Assembly (NCBI GenBank): GCA_041744075.1
Contig: JBGTLQ010000016.1
Location: 1-14,833, forward strand
Reading direction: 5' to 3'
DNA: 14,833 nucleotides
From: JAJTZA01 sp041744075
GTDB taxonomy: Bacteria; Verrucomicrobiota; Verrucomicrobiia; Chthoniobacterales; Terrimicrobiaceae
Shown: positions 1 to 8,100 of the stretch, in pieces
Position numbering within the stretch: the first letter of the stretch is position 1
How the letters are laid out: each line of letters starts with the position of its first letter
The notes under the pieces: model-generated
What the model was told of the DNA's origin: nothing
What the model saw: only the letters and a program-made list of their open reading frames with translations
Databases searched by the model: none
Translations under genes and position numbers: made by a program

Positions 1-2
1 CC

Positions 3-356
3 GAGCTGAAGTGCGGTGCCGAGGCCGTGGCCCTCGCGGGTGGTGACTGCCCGGGACTCATCACCTCAATCCTTGATGAGGTTGAGGCAGCCTCGGCGGA
101 GACCGACTTGGTGATTGTGCCCGCCAAGGATGGTGGATATGTCCTTCTTCTCCTGAAATCTGATCACCCGGAACTGTTTCACGATATTTCCTGGAGTACT
201 GCCAAAGTGTTGCCCCAAACGCTGGCAGCCGCAGCCCGTGCGGGAAGGACCGTTCGCCTACTCGGAGAATTGGCGGATGTGGATGATGCCGGCGACCTCG
301 CATCCCAGACAAAAATCTTCGATGGTTCCTCTTGGGTCAGGCTGGACTCGCTCTGA
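3..356 (+). CDS. DUF2064/TIGR04282 family glycosyltransferase-like protein, 3' part only
   Basis: This is the C-terminal part of a protein whose start lies outside the window; the reading frame is open from base 3 to the TGA at 354-356 (117 codons visible). The visible part contains the signature elements of the DUF2064 / TIGR04282 family (GT-A-like nucleotidyl/glycosyl transferase fold): GGDCPGL (families usually have GTDCPG), then VIVPAKDGGYVLLLL, an ISWST segment, and an L-x-DVDDAGDL ending. The family is distantly related to CofC/MobA nucleotidyltransferases; substrates are mostly unknown. The DGGY motif and the acidic residue of the DCPG motif are both present, so the enzyme looks intact here. 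It is followed after 33 bases by the ABC ATPase gene on the same strand and could belong to the same transcript. A GTG at 27 could be read as a start but would cut into the fold, so I treat the gene as truncated by the window edge. Confidence 0.82.
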   Translation, partial: ELKCGAEAVALAGGDCPGLITSILDEVEAASAETDLVIVPAKDGGYVLLLLKSDHPELFHDISWSTAKVLPQTLAAAARAGRTVRLLGELADVDDAGDLASQTKIFDGSSWVRLDSL

Positions 357-389
357 GTTCCTGATAATAAATTTGGGTTGAGAGTGTTT

Positions 390-1349
390 ATGAACGGAAC
401 CGAAGAACCCATTATTGAAGTCGAGCATTTGATGCGCACTTTCGGTTCGGTGAAGGCCGTGGATGGAGTCACCTTCTCGGTGGGGCGGGGGAAGGTTGTG
501 GGTTTTATTGGTGCCAACGGGGCCGGCAAAACAACCACGATACGGATGCTGGTGACCCTGGACACTCCGACATCGGGCACCATTCGCATTGGCGGCATTG
601 ATGTGAATGATCATCCCGGCGAGGTTCGGCGCAAGGTCGGGTGGATGCCTGACGCCTACGGCACCTACGAAAACATGACCGTTTTTGAATACCTGGATTT
701 TTATGGCCGAGCCTTTGGCTACGAACGATCCGAGCGAAGCCGCAGGATTCACGATGTGATGGAATTTACCGATCTGGCCTCGATTGCGGATCGACCGATG
801 GACAAACTCTCAAAAGGCATGGGCCAACGCCTCTGTTTGGGAAGGACGCTCATCCATGATCCGGAAATTTTGGTGCTTGATGAACCTGCGGCTGGTCTCG
901 ATCCCAAGGCCCGAATCGAATTCAAGAATTTGGTGCGGCTTCTGGCGGATCAGGGGAAAACCATTTTTATTAGCTCCCACATTTTGTCCGAACTGGGCGA
1001 GATGTGCGATCACCTGCTTTTTATCGATGCAGGCCGACTGGTTCACTCGGGCAGCATGGAAAGCCTGGTCGATCACCATGGGGTTCAGACCTTGCTGGAA
1101 ATCCGGGTGGCGGGGTCCCCAGAACGTTTGGTGGACTGGATTTCCTCATCCGGGCATTTGGAAATTGCCGACCGCCTGAAGGATGGTGTTCGTATCCGCC
1201 TGCCGGAACCCGATCCCGCATACCGTGCTGACCTTCTGAAGAGGCTTGTTCTTGAAGGGCTTGAGGTTTCAGCGTTCTTCAAAATCGAGCGTCGTCTCGA
1301 AGATGCTTTTGTGGACGTCCTCCGATTAAAACCACCACCGCTGCCATGA
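390..1349 (+). CDS. ABC transporter ATP-binding protein (ABC-2 exporter type)
   Basis: Cytoplasmic ATPase of an ABC-2 type export system, 319 residues from the ATG at 390. A purine-rich GAGAG at 381-385 lies a few bases upstream of this ATG; in-frame TTG (378) and GTG (384) starts are alternatives. Visible motifs are Walker A GANGAGKT (41-48), signature LSKGMGQR (140-147), Walker B ILVLDEP (160-166), D-loop GLDP and the H-loop histidine in SSH (His197). The canonical Q-loop glutamine is replaced: the segment reads GWMPDAYGTYENMTV, with Asp88 where Gln is expected, and the signature has K instead of the first G of LSGGQ. Both variants occur in ABC-2 type exporters of this kind. About 100 residues follow the nucleotide-binding domain, as in NatA/CcmA-like members. 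The stop overlaps the permease start by four bases (ATGA), which pairs the two as one transporter. The substrate cannot be read from sequence. Confidence 0.93.
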   Translation: MNGTEEPIIEVEHLMRTFGSVKAVDGVTFSVGRGKVVGFIGANGAGKTTTIRMLVTLDTPTSGTIRIGGIDVNDHPGEVRRKVGWMPDAYGTYENMTVFEYLDFYGRAFGYERSERSRRIHDVMEFTDLASIADRPMDKLSKGMGQRLCLGRTLIHDPEILVLDEPAAGLDPKARIEFKNLVRLLADQGKTIFISSHILSELGEMCDHLLFIDAGRLVHSGSMESLVDHHGVQTLLEIRVAGSPERLVDWISSSGHLEIADRLKDGVRIRLPEPDPAYRADLLKRLVLEGLEVSAFFKIERRLEDAFVDVLRLKPPPLP

Positions 1350-2764
1350 CGACGGAAACTCAAGGCCGGGATTTTGCAGATTGGTTGAGCCCGATGCTCG
1401 TGAAAGAGCTGCGTCAGGGCATGAGGTCCCGTGTTTTTGTTGCGGCCTTTTATTTGACTCAGGTGCTGATGATTATGTCCGTGGCCTTCAACTTGGCCGC
1501 CTCGCTCAGTGAGGATATGCCAGGGGAACTGGGGACGTTTTTGAATGGGGTTTTCTGGTTTTTGATTGCTCTGCCTTTGCTGTTTCTGATGCCTGTGCGC
1601 GGGTTCAGTGCCCTGCACGCTGAGATGAAATCTGGAACCCTCGAGTTAGTTTTTTTGACCCACCTCTCGGCCTGGCGAATCGCCGCTGGCAAATGGACGG
1701 CCCTCATGGTCCAAACGCTCTTGGTCGTTTGCGCCATTTTGCCCTATGTGCTCCTTCGCTATTATCTGGGCGGCGTGGACATTCTTCAGGATTTGCAGAT
1801 GTTGTTTTTTCTGCTCATGACAAGTGCCGTTCTGACAGCGGTCACGGTCGCCATGTCGCCCTATGAATCCAAATTGCTGCGGGCGCTTTTTGTGATTGGG
1901 ATGATCTTTGCCGTACAGTTTTTGGCCGGTATTTTGCTGACTTGGCTGACCGTTGGGCGAATGATGGGGGGCGGCGGATCGGTGTTTCAAACATTTCTTG
2001 GCATTGCGATTTTTGTCCCTGCATCGGTGGTCCTAGCCTTGGAACTCGCCGCATCGAAGATTGCCCCCGCTGCTGAAAATCATGCCATTCGTAAACGGTT
2101 GTTGGCGCTCGCAGTGTTTTTTATCGGAGCCGGGTTGATGGTGTTTGGGGAGGATTGGATTTGGGGGTATTGGCTTGCCGTGACCTTCCTTGCCCCGGTT
2201 ATAGTCGATGCGCTCAGTGAACCCGTGCAGGTTGTGCGCACCGTTTATCAGCCATTTCTCCGACGGGGGGGTGTTGGCAAGGTTCTCGGGCTTTTCCTCA
2301 CGCCGGGTTGGCCATCAGGCGTTTGGTTTACGTTGCTAGCAACAATTCTCTGCGGCATCGCGCTTGTGCTTTCGGGCAAGGCGGATGATTCATCAATGAC
2401 CCTTTCCGCCATCGCCTTTTTTGGGGCGCTTGTTTTTCCAGCGGCGTTCATCCGACTCCTCATGCCACAAACCAAACACTTCCTTGGTTTCTACATTGGC
2501 CTTCAATTCTTTTTTGCTGTGGTGACAGTCATGGTTGGAATCATGTCCGCGATTTCCAGCAATGCGTTTACGACCTGGCTCGCATGGATTCCAAACTGTG
2601 CATTTCTGCTGATCTCTTCTGACCAGATTAAAGGCGACCAAGTTGGCATTTTCTCCGTTGTGTCCGTTCTTGCGACGGTTGTCTCCTTTCTGGTTTTGCT
2701 GATCCTGACCTCGTGGCCTTTGCGTGACATTCGTCAAGCCCTCGCTAAAGATGATCCAAACTGA
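1346..2764 (+). CDS. ABC-2 type transporter permease
   Basis: Integral inner-membrane partner of the preceding ATPase, 472 residues. A short cytoplasmic amphipathic stretch (WLSPMLVKELRQGMRSRVF, roughly residues 13-31) leads into about twelve hydrophobic segments, among them around residues 29-55, 65-88, 112-135, 147-168, 180-205 and a last one at about 435-460. The 'P-x-L-V-K-E-L-R-Q-x-x-R-S-R' opening is typical of ABC-2 permeases in which ATPase and permease are separate chains. No periplasmic solute-binding protein is nearby, which argues for export. The start ATG at 1346 overlaps the ATPase stop by four bases and the stop TGA overlaps the ruvB start by one base, so translation is probably coupled on both sides. 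The transported substrate is unknown. Confidence 0.9.
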   Translation: MTTETQGRDFADWLSPMLVKELRQGMRSRVFVAAFYLTQVLMIMSVAFNLAASLSEDMPGELGTFLNGVFWFLIALPLLFLMPVRGFSALHAEMKSGTLELVFLTHLSAWRIAAGKWTALMVQTLLVVCAILPYVLLRYYLGGVDILQDLQMLFFLLMTSAVLTAVTVAMSPYESKLLRALFVIGMIFAVQFLAGILLTWLTVGRMMGGGGSVFQTFLGIAIFVPASVVLALELAASKIAPAAENHAIRKRLLALAVFFIGAGLMVFGEDWIWGYWLAVTFLAPVIVDALSEPVQVVRTVYQPFLRRGGVGKVLGLFLTPGWPSGVWFTLLATILCGIALVLSGKADDSSMTLSAIAFFGALVFPAAFIRLLMPQTKHFLGFYIGLQFFFAVVTVMVGIMSAISSNAFTTWLAWIPNCAFLLISSDQIKGDQVGIFSVVSVLATVVSFLVLLILTSWPLRDIRQALAKDDPN

Positions 2765-3789
2765 TGTCCACCTCTGACTTTGATCTTCCGGAAGGCGACA
2801 GCCCGGACACGCCCTTCGATGTCTCTCTGCGCCCCCCCCTGTTTGAGGAATTTGCGGGTCAGGAAAAAACGGCCGAACGCCTCAAGCTTTTGGTGGAAGC
2901 GGCACGAGCTCGCGGCGAATCCTTGCAACATATTTTGCTAAGTGGCCCACCGGGACTTGGAAAGACCACTCTGGCCTACATCATCGGCAATGCGATGGAG
3001 GTGGACGTCAAAAGCACCAGCGGACCGATGATTGAAAAAGCCGGAGACCTTGCCGGCTTGCTCACAAATATTGGCAAGGGCGGCGTGTTGTTCATCGATG
3101 AGATTCACCGCCTCCAACCGGCCATCGAAGAGTATCTATACCCGGCGATGGAAGATTTCAAATTGGATATCGTTATTGATCAGGGCCCCAGTGCTCGGAG
3201 TGTCAGGCTCAACTTGGCAAAGTTCACACTTATTGGTGCCACGACCCGAGCAGGCATGATCAGCGCCCCCCTACGTTCAAGGTTTGGGATGAACTGCCGT
3301 CTTGATTATTACACCGCCGAAGTGCTTAGCGACATTGTGCTTCGCAGCGCGGGATTGCTTGGGGTGCCCATCGAACCCCAAGGGGCCATGGAAATTGCCA
3401 AACGCTCACGGGGAACCCCCCGTATCGCCAATAACCTGCTGCGGTGGGTGCGGGATTATGCCGAGGTTCGTAGTGATGGGGTGATCACCGGCCCGGTCGC
3501 TTCAGCGGCATTGTCCATGTTGGAAATTGATGATGACGGGTTTGATGAAATGGATAAACGAATCATCGAAAGCATCATCACGCTTTTTGGCGGTGGTCCC
3601 GTTGGCCTGTCCTCCTTGGCGGTGGCCATTGGCGAGGAAGCAGGAACGCTGGAGGAAGTTCACGAACCCTACCTCATCATGCAGGGATACATCAAACGAA
3701 CCCCGCAGGGCCGTGTGGCCATGCCCCGCGCCTATCGCAAAATCGGACTTGAACCACCCAAAGCCGCTCCCCAAGAGGAACTTTTTTAA
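2764..3789 (+). CDS. ruvB: Holliday junction branch migration DNA helicase RuvB
   Basis: RuvB is the hexameric AAA+ motor that, with RuvA, drives branch migration at Holliday junctions during recombinational repair. The protein is 341 residues, close to the usual 335-345. Visible elements are the RuvB opening 'SLRPPLFEEFAGQ' (residues 21-33), Walker A GPPGLGKT (61-68), Walker B VLFIDEIHR (108-116), sensor 1 GATTRAG (158-164), the arginine-finger segment LRSRFG (170-175), sensor 2 in SRGTPRIANNLLR, and the C-terminal winged-helix domain ending in GYIKRTPQGR and a PRAYRKIG tail. Nothing essential is missing. The ATG overlaps the permease stop as TGATG, and the TAA is directly followed by the next ATG. 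No ruvA or ruvC is in the window; the placement between an ABC transporter and envelope genes is unusual for ruvB. Confidence 0.98.
   Translation: MSTSDFDLPEGDSPDTPFDVSLRPPLFEEFAGQEKTAERLKLLVEAARARGESLQHILLSGPPGLGKTTLAYIIGNAMEVDVKSTSGPMIEKAGDLAGLLTNIGKGGVLFIDEIHRLQPAIEEYLYPAMEDFKLDIVIDQGPSARSVRLNLAKFTLIGATTRAGMISAPLRSRFGMNCRLDYYTAEVLSDIVLRSAGLLGVPIEPQGAMEIAKRSRGTPRIANNLLRWVRDYAEVRSDGVITGPVASAALSMLEIDDDGFDEMDKRIIESIITLFGGGPVGLSSLAVAIGEEAGTLEEVHEPYLIMQGYIKRTPQGRVAMPRAYRKIGLEPPKAAPQEELF
3775..3780 (+). promoter_or_regulatory. Shine-Dalgarno-like site for the TPR-like gene
   Basis: GAGGAA inside the last ruvB codons lies nine bases upstream of the ATG at 3790. It supports that ATG as the start and is the clearest ribosome-binding site in the operon; the other internal junctions rely on overlapping stop and start codons with no obvious site. 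Confidence 0.55.
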
Positions 3790-5196
3790 ATGAAATCCTG
3801 CGCACCCCGGAATTTTTCAAAATCACATCGGCGTCTCCCAAAAAATCTGCAACAAGCTTTGTTGGGTTTGTGCGGCATTTTTGTCAGTGCATCATCCCAG
3901 TCAGCCACTCCAGATCTCACGGCCCAATTGGAGATGGCACGAGCGGACGGCCAGTTGTCCTCCCAGATCGAAATCATCCGCAGAATCCTTGATGTCGACC
4001 CGTCAAACGATGGCCTTCGCAGCGAGTTGATCGACCTGTGGTTTTCTGAGGGGGACTATGATATGGCTGAGAAGACCCTGTACGAGTGGAAGTCCGCTCC
4101 TGCGGAGAAGGTCACTCTGACCACAGCAAAAATTCTTGCGGAGCGTGATAACAAACCCGAGGCGGGCATCACCCTCCTCGAAGCGTTTCTATTAAATGCT
4201 CCAGAGTCCCTGCCTGCCACCGAGGCTCTTTCCGACTTGCTTTGGAGAGAGAGTAAAAACGAGCGTCTCGTGAGCTTTTTGCAGGCCTCGCCACTCACAG
4301 CTTCTCAACCCGGGCTCCTCATCCGCAGGGCTCAAGCCAAACGGGATCTGGGAAAATTCGAATCCGCCCTGGCTGATGCCGCCTCGGCAAAAGCGCTTGA
4401 TCCAAAGAACGAACGGGTTGTCGATACGCTGGCCTCTTTTGACCGGTTGGCTGCGGCGGCTCCCAATCTGAGCGCTGCGGATGCTCTGCTCCAAAAATCG
4501 CCAACCGACCTTCCTGCCCTCGTGGCCCGGTCATACTGGAAGCAATATGCCGGTCTTCCCAAGGCGGCAAGCCATCAGGACGCCGAGGTGGCCTTGCTGG
4601 CGCACCCGGACTCTGCCGCCGCCAAAATCTCTTTTGCATGGACTTCGGGTTTGGGCCATTCCGAATCTTTGGAGCAATTTTCCGTCAGCTTGGCAGTGCC
4701 GGGCCTCGATGACAAGCAACTGTCCTCACTCGCCGCATTGGATTTGGCCGTGGCCGAATCCACAAAATCTGCAGACACATTTTCCAAAAGAGCGGCGTTT
4801 CTGAATGGGGTCGCCCTTCAATATCTGCTGGCCCTGACTGATGCCGATTCGGCCCTCCTCATGGAACCAACCTCCCATTCCGCTCTGCACGAACGAATGA
4901 CGTCACTGATCCGGTTGGGCAGAACAAATCTGGCCGCCTCCGCCCTGAATTCCCTGGAGGCCAGCAAACCCTCCAAAGAAATCATGGCTTCCGCATTAAG
5001 CACGTTTGCCAGTGCCGAGTTCGCAAGTGGGGACAACGCGTCGGCACTCTTATCAGTGAACCGCTCCATGGAACTCCAACGCACGCCGGAGGCCCTGAAA
5101 CTTCGTGCTGCGATTCATCAGCGCCTCGGCTTGCCCAATGAGGCCAGGGCCGACCTGGATTTGGCGGCCACCCTCGAAAAATCCTCCAAACGATGA
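3790..5196 (+). CDS. Exported TPR-like repeat protein
   Basis: A 468-residue, alanine- and leucine-rich helical protein of unknown function. The N-terminus has a basic region (SKSHRRLPKNLQ) followed by a hydrophobic core (ALLGLCGIFVSA) and small residues SSQSA, which looks like a signal peptide with cleavage near residues 38-39, so the mature chain is probably periplasmic. The rest reads as tandem TPR-like helix pairs. Clearest are the region around residues 56-100 (IIRRILDVDPSNDGLRSEL, then FSEGDYDMAEKTL) and around 175-205 (RRAQAKRDLGKFESALADA, then ALDPKN). Another pair lies close to the C-terminus (ALKLRAAIHQRLGLPNEARADLDLA). TPR domains bind protein partners. The ATG follows the ruvB TAA directly, and the stop overlaps the A2M start by four bases, so the obvious candidate partner is the A2M encoded next. 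That partnership is inferred from coupling only. Confidence 0.85.
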   Translation: MKSCAPRNFSKSHRRLPKNLQQALLGLCGIFVSASSQSATPDLTAQLEMARADGQLSSQIEIIRRILDVDPSNDGLRSELIDLWFSEGDYDMAEKTLYEWKSAPAEKVTLTTAKILAERDNKPEAGITLLEAFLLNAPESLPATEALSDLLWRESKNERLVSFLQASPLTASQPGLLIRRAQAKRDLGKFESALADAASAKALDPKNERVVDTLASFDRLAAAAPNLSAADALLQKSPTDLPALVARSYWKQYAGLPKAASHQDAEVALLAHPDSAAAKISFAWTSGLGHSESLEQFSVSLAVPGLDDKQLSSLAALDLAVAESTKSADTFSKRAAFLNGVALQYLLALTDADSALLMEPTSHSALHERMTSLIRLGRTNLAASALNSLEASKPSKEIMASALSTFASAEFASGDNASALLSVNRSMELQRTPEALKLRAAIHQRLGLPNEARADLDLAATLEKSSKR

Positions 5197-8100
5197 ACCG
5201 ACTTTTTAGCATCTTCTCAGCTTTTGCCCTCCTTTCCTCAGCCCATGCGCTGGAAGTTCGCAAACCCAAAGACCGCCCTGCAAAAACGGCCCCGGTCTCT
5301 TCGGCGCAAATGGCCCTGCCCCCTGACGAACGCCCCTTCGTTGTGGCTCCGGAGGCCCTTGGAATCTCCGTGGAGGGTTTGGAGGAGCCGGTGGCTCCCT
5401 TCACATTTTTGAGTGTTCAATTTCCTGACGATATGGTCTCCGGTGATCAAATTGACGTGGAGGGTGCGGTGTCCCCCATTGTTTTCTGGCCGGCGGTGGA
5501 CCTTGAATTCACCTGGCGCACCCCAAGCCGTGGGGATCTGATGGTTAAAGGGCCGGTGATGCCTGCCCAGACTTACAAACTGCGTTTGCGCGACGGGCTT
5601 CAAAACGCGGGGGGGACGAAGCTGGCCTTGGACGAATGGGGCGCTGAGATGGTTTCGCCGGCTCTGCGGGCCATGGATTCCGGTTACGGGGCTCGCGAAT
5701 CCCTGAACGCCAGGCCCCAAGTCCGGGTCGAGTTCAACTATCCCATTTCGCTTGCCGATGCGGCCGCCGGTGCATGGTTTCAAGATCGCGACTCGCGTGA
5801 GCGGTTCCCGGTCGAGGTCTTGCTCAATATCCCTGATGGCAATCTCGAGCCCGCTGTTTTGGACGTTCCGGGCGATTTTCCTGATAAAGTGTATTACGTC
5901 AGGTTTCGGCCTTTGAATTCGCTCCCGTTGGGACGATTTTTTGATCTCGTGGTCGAGGGCGTCCGCGATGCTCATGCCCGCCGCAGCTTGCCATATCCGG
6001 CGGTCTTTCCTGTTGGCACAACCCGCCCCCTCTCCGTCGATTTTGTGACGGCCAGAAATTTTCCACTCGAGACACCCGAGATTCGCGTGAAGTTCAGTCA
6101 TTCCCTCGAGGGAGGAACCCTCCCTGATAAACCTCTCATTATCTCCCCCGAGGTTCCCAATCTGCGCTTCCGCAAAGAAGACAGCTTTCTTGTGGCGGAG
6201 GGAGATTTCCAAATTCCCTCCAAATACACAGTCACCATTTCCGAAAAGATTCTTGGCTCTAATGGTTACGGCCTCATCCAACCGGAAACGTGGGGAGCCA
6301 CATTTCAAAACAAACGCCCCGCCGTTGTTTTCCCTGATCGGGTTTTGCGTCAGCGGTCTGCCGCCGGGTTAAAGTTCGCGTTTTACCAGGTCAATACCGG
6401 CCCTCTCATATGGAAACTCGCGAAGATCCCTCTTGAGAAACTAGCTTTGGTTGAGGCCAGGCTCCGGGAGTTTGATAAGGTGCCGACTGATCTGTCGGGA
6501 TATGACAAAATGGATGCCCAAGGTGTCTATCTGCAAACGCCCACGGAGCCTCTCATTGACGCTATTGGTTTGGAGGTCGTGACCAGTGGCGAAGTTCCTG
6601 CCTCCGGCAATGACACCCTCCAACTGCGCGAGATAGCGTGGAGTTCTCCACAGCAGCAACTCGCCGGGCCTGTCTTGATCGAGGTCACGGGGCAGGACGG
6701 CTCCCAACGCTTGGTGGGAAACCGGGCCATCATTCTTTTTGGGGATGTTGCCATCACGCGCAAAGAATCCAATTTCGAAGAGACGCTCCGCATCGCAGGA
6801 CTAAGTGATGGTCTGCCAAAAGCTAGTGCCAAAGTGACGCTTTTGGATGAAGAAAATCAGCAGGTCAGTGAAACAGAAGCCAACGGAGAAGGTCTCGCAT
6901 CATTCCCGGCAGGCACTTTCAAAGGTGTTTTTGCGGTTGCTGCCGAGGTGGACGGCAAGCTGACCATTCAGCCGCTCTCGCTCTCGGATCGTTTTCCTGG
7001 CGGTCACTTAAGCTCTCGAACCCAGCCCACGTTTCACGCATTCACTTTCACGGACAGGCCGCTTTACCGCCCGGAACAAACGGTGCACTTCAAAGGCTTT
7101 GTGCGGCGGGTCGAGCAGGGCAAAAACATCATCCCCCCAAGACAAACAATCCAATGGAAAATCCAGCAGCCCTACGCCCGCGAAGTGCTCGCATCTGGTG
7201 AAGCCAAATTGGATGCCGATGGGGGCTGGAACGCCACATGGACCCCGCCCACAGGGGCCATGCTGGGATATTTTCATGTCATAGCAACTCTTGATGATTT
7301 CGAACTCGGTCAGCCCGCACGGTTTCAAATCGAAGAATTTCGCAATCCTCCGTTTTCCGTGGTCTGCACCCCCGAAGATTCAAAATCCCCCGGCGAGGCA
7401 ATCCTCAAAGTGGATTCTCAATATTTTCATGGGGCCCCCAACGCCGGGGCCCGGGTGCTGTGGAAGGCGGTTTGGTACGGGGACTCGGAGGATGGCTATT
7501 ACTCGGGTTGGGATGATTCGGAAATGACGCGTGTGGATCTGCACTCGGAGAAAATTCGTCATCCTTCAGGAATGGCCGAGTCTTCTGGCGAGGCGGTTCT
7601 TGATGCAAATGGAGTGGTCGTGATCAGGTCCTCCGCTCCATTTGCCGATCCAGGAAACCGTGCCCAATCGCAAGTCTATTGGCGGGTGGATGTCACGGGG
7701 CCGGATGGTCAGACGCTCACGGGCGGGGCCAATCAGCGCGTGGCCATGGACAAGATCCTGCTTGGGATCAAGTCCCGTGGTGATCCCGTCAATGGTCTCC
7801 TTAGCTTCACGTGGGATGCCCTCACGTCTTTCGATGACACTGCCCCATCTGCCGTGGATGCTTCGCTATACAAAGTTTCAACCAAATCGGTGAAGGAACG
7901 GCTCGCGCCGAATGTTTATCGCTATCGGAATTCGGATTTCTTTTCTCAGGTTGCCCAACTGGTCGGCGTGGCCCCTGGCGACTTTGATTTTCAGGTGGCC
8001 GATCCCGGACGCTACGTTGCGGTGATCTCGCCGGTCAAAGGTCAGCCCGGTTTTCCGGTCAGCACAGAAATCTACCTTCCCGGCGAAGGGGAATCCGAAA

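Noticed and set aside
5238..6308. Long minus-strand open frame (356 codons) opposite the A2M gene.
   Set aside because: It is fully antisense to a well-supported A2M frame, has no recognisable motif and is explained by codon bias on the other strand.
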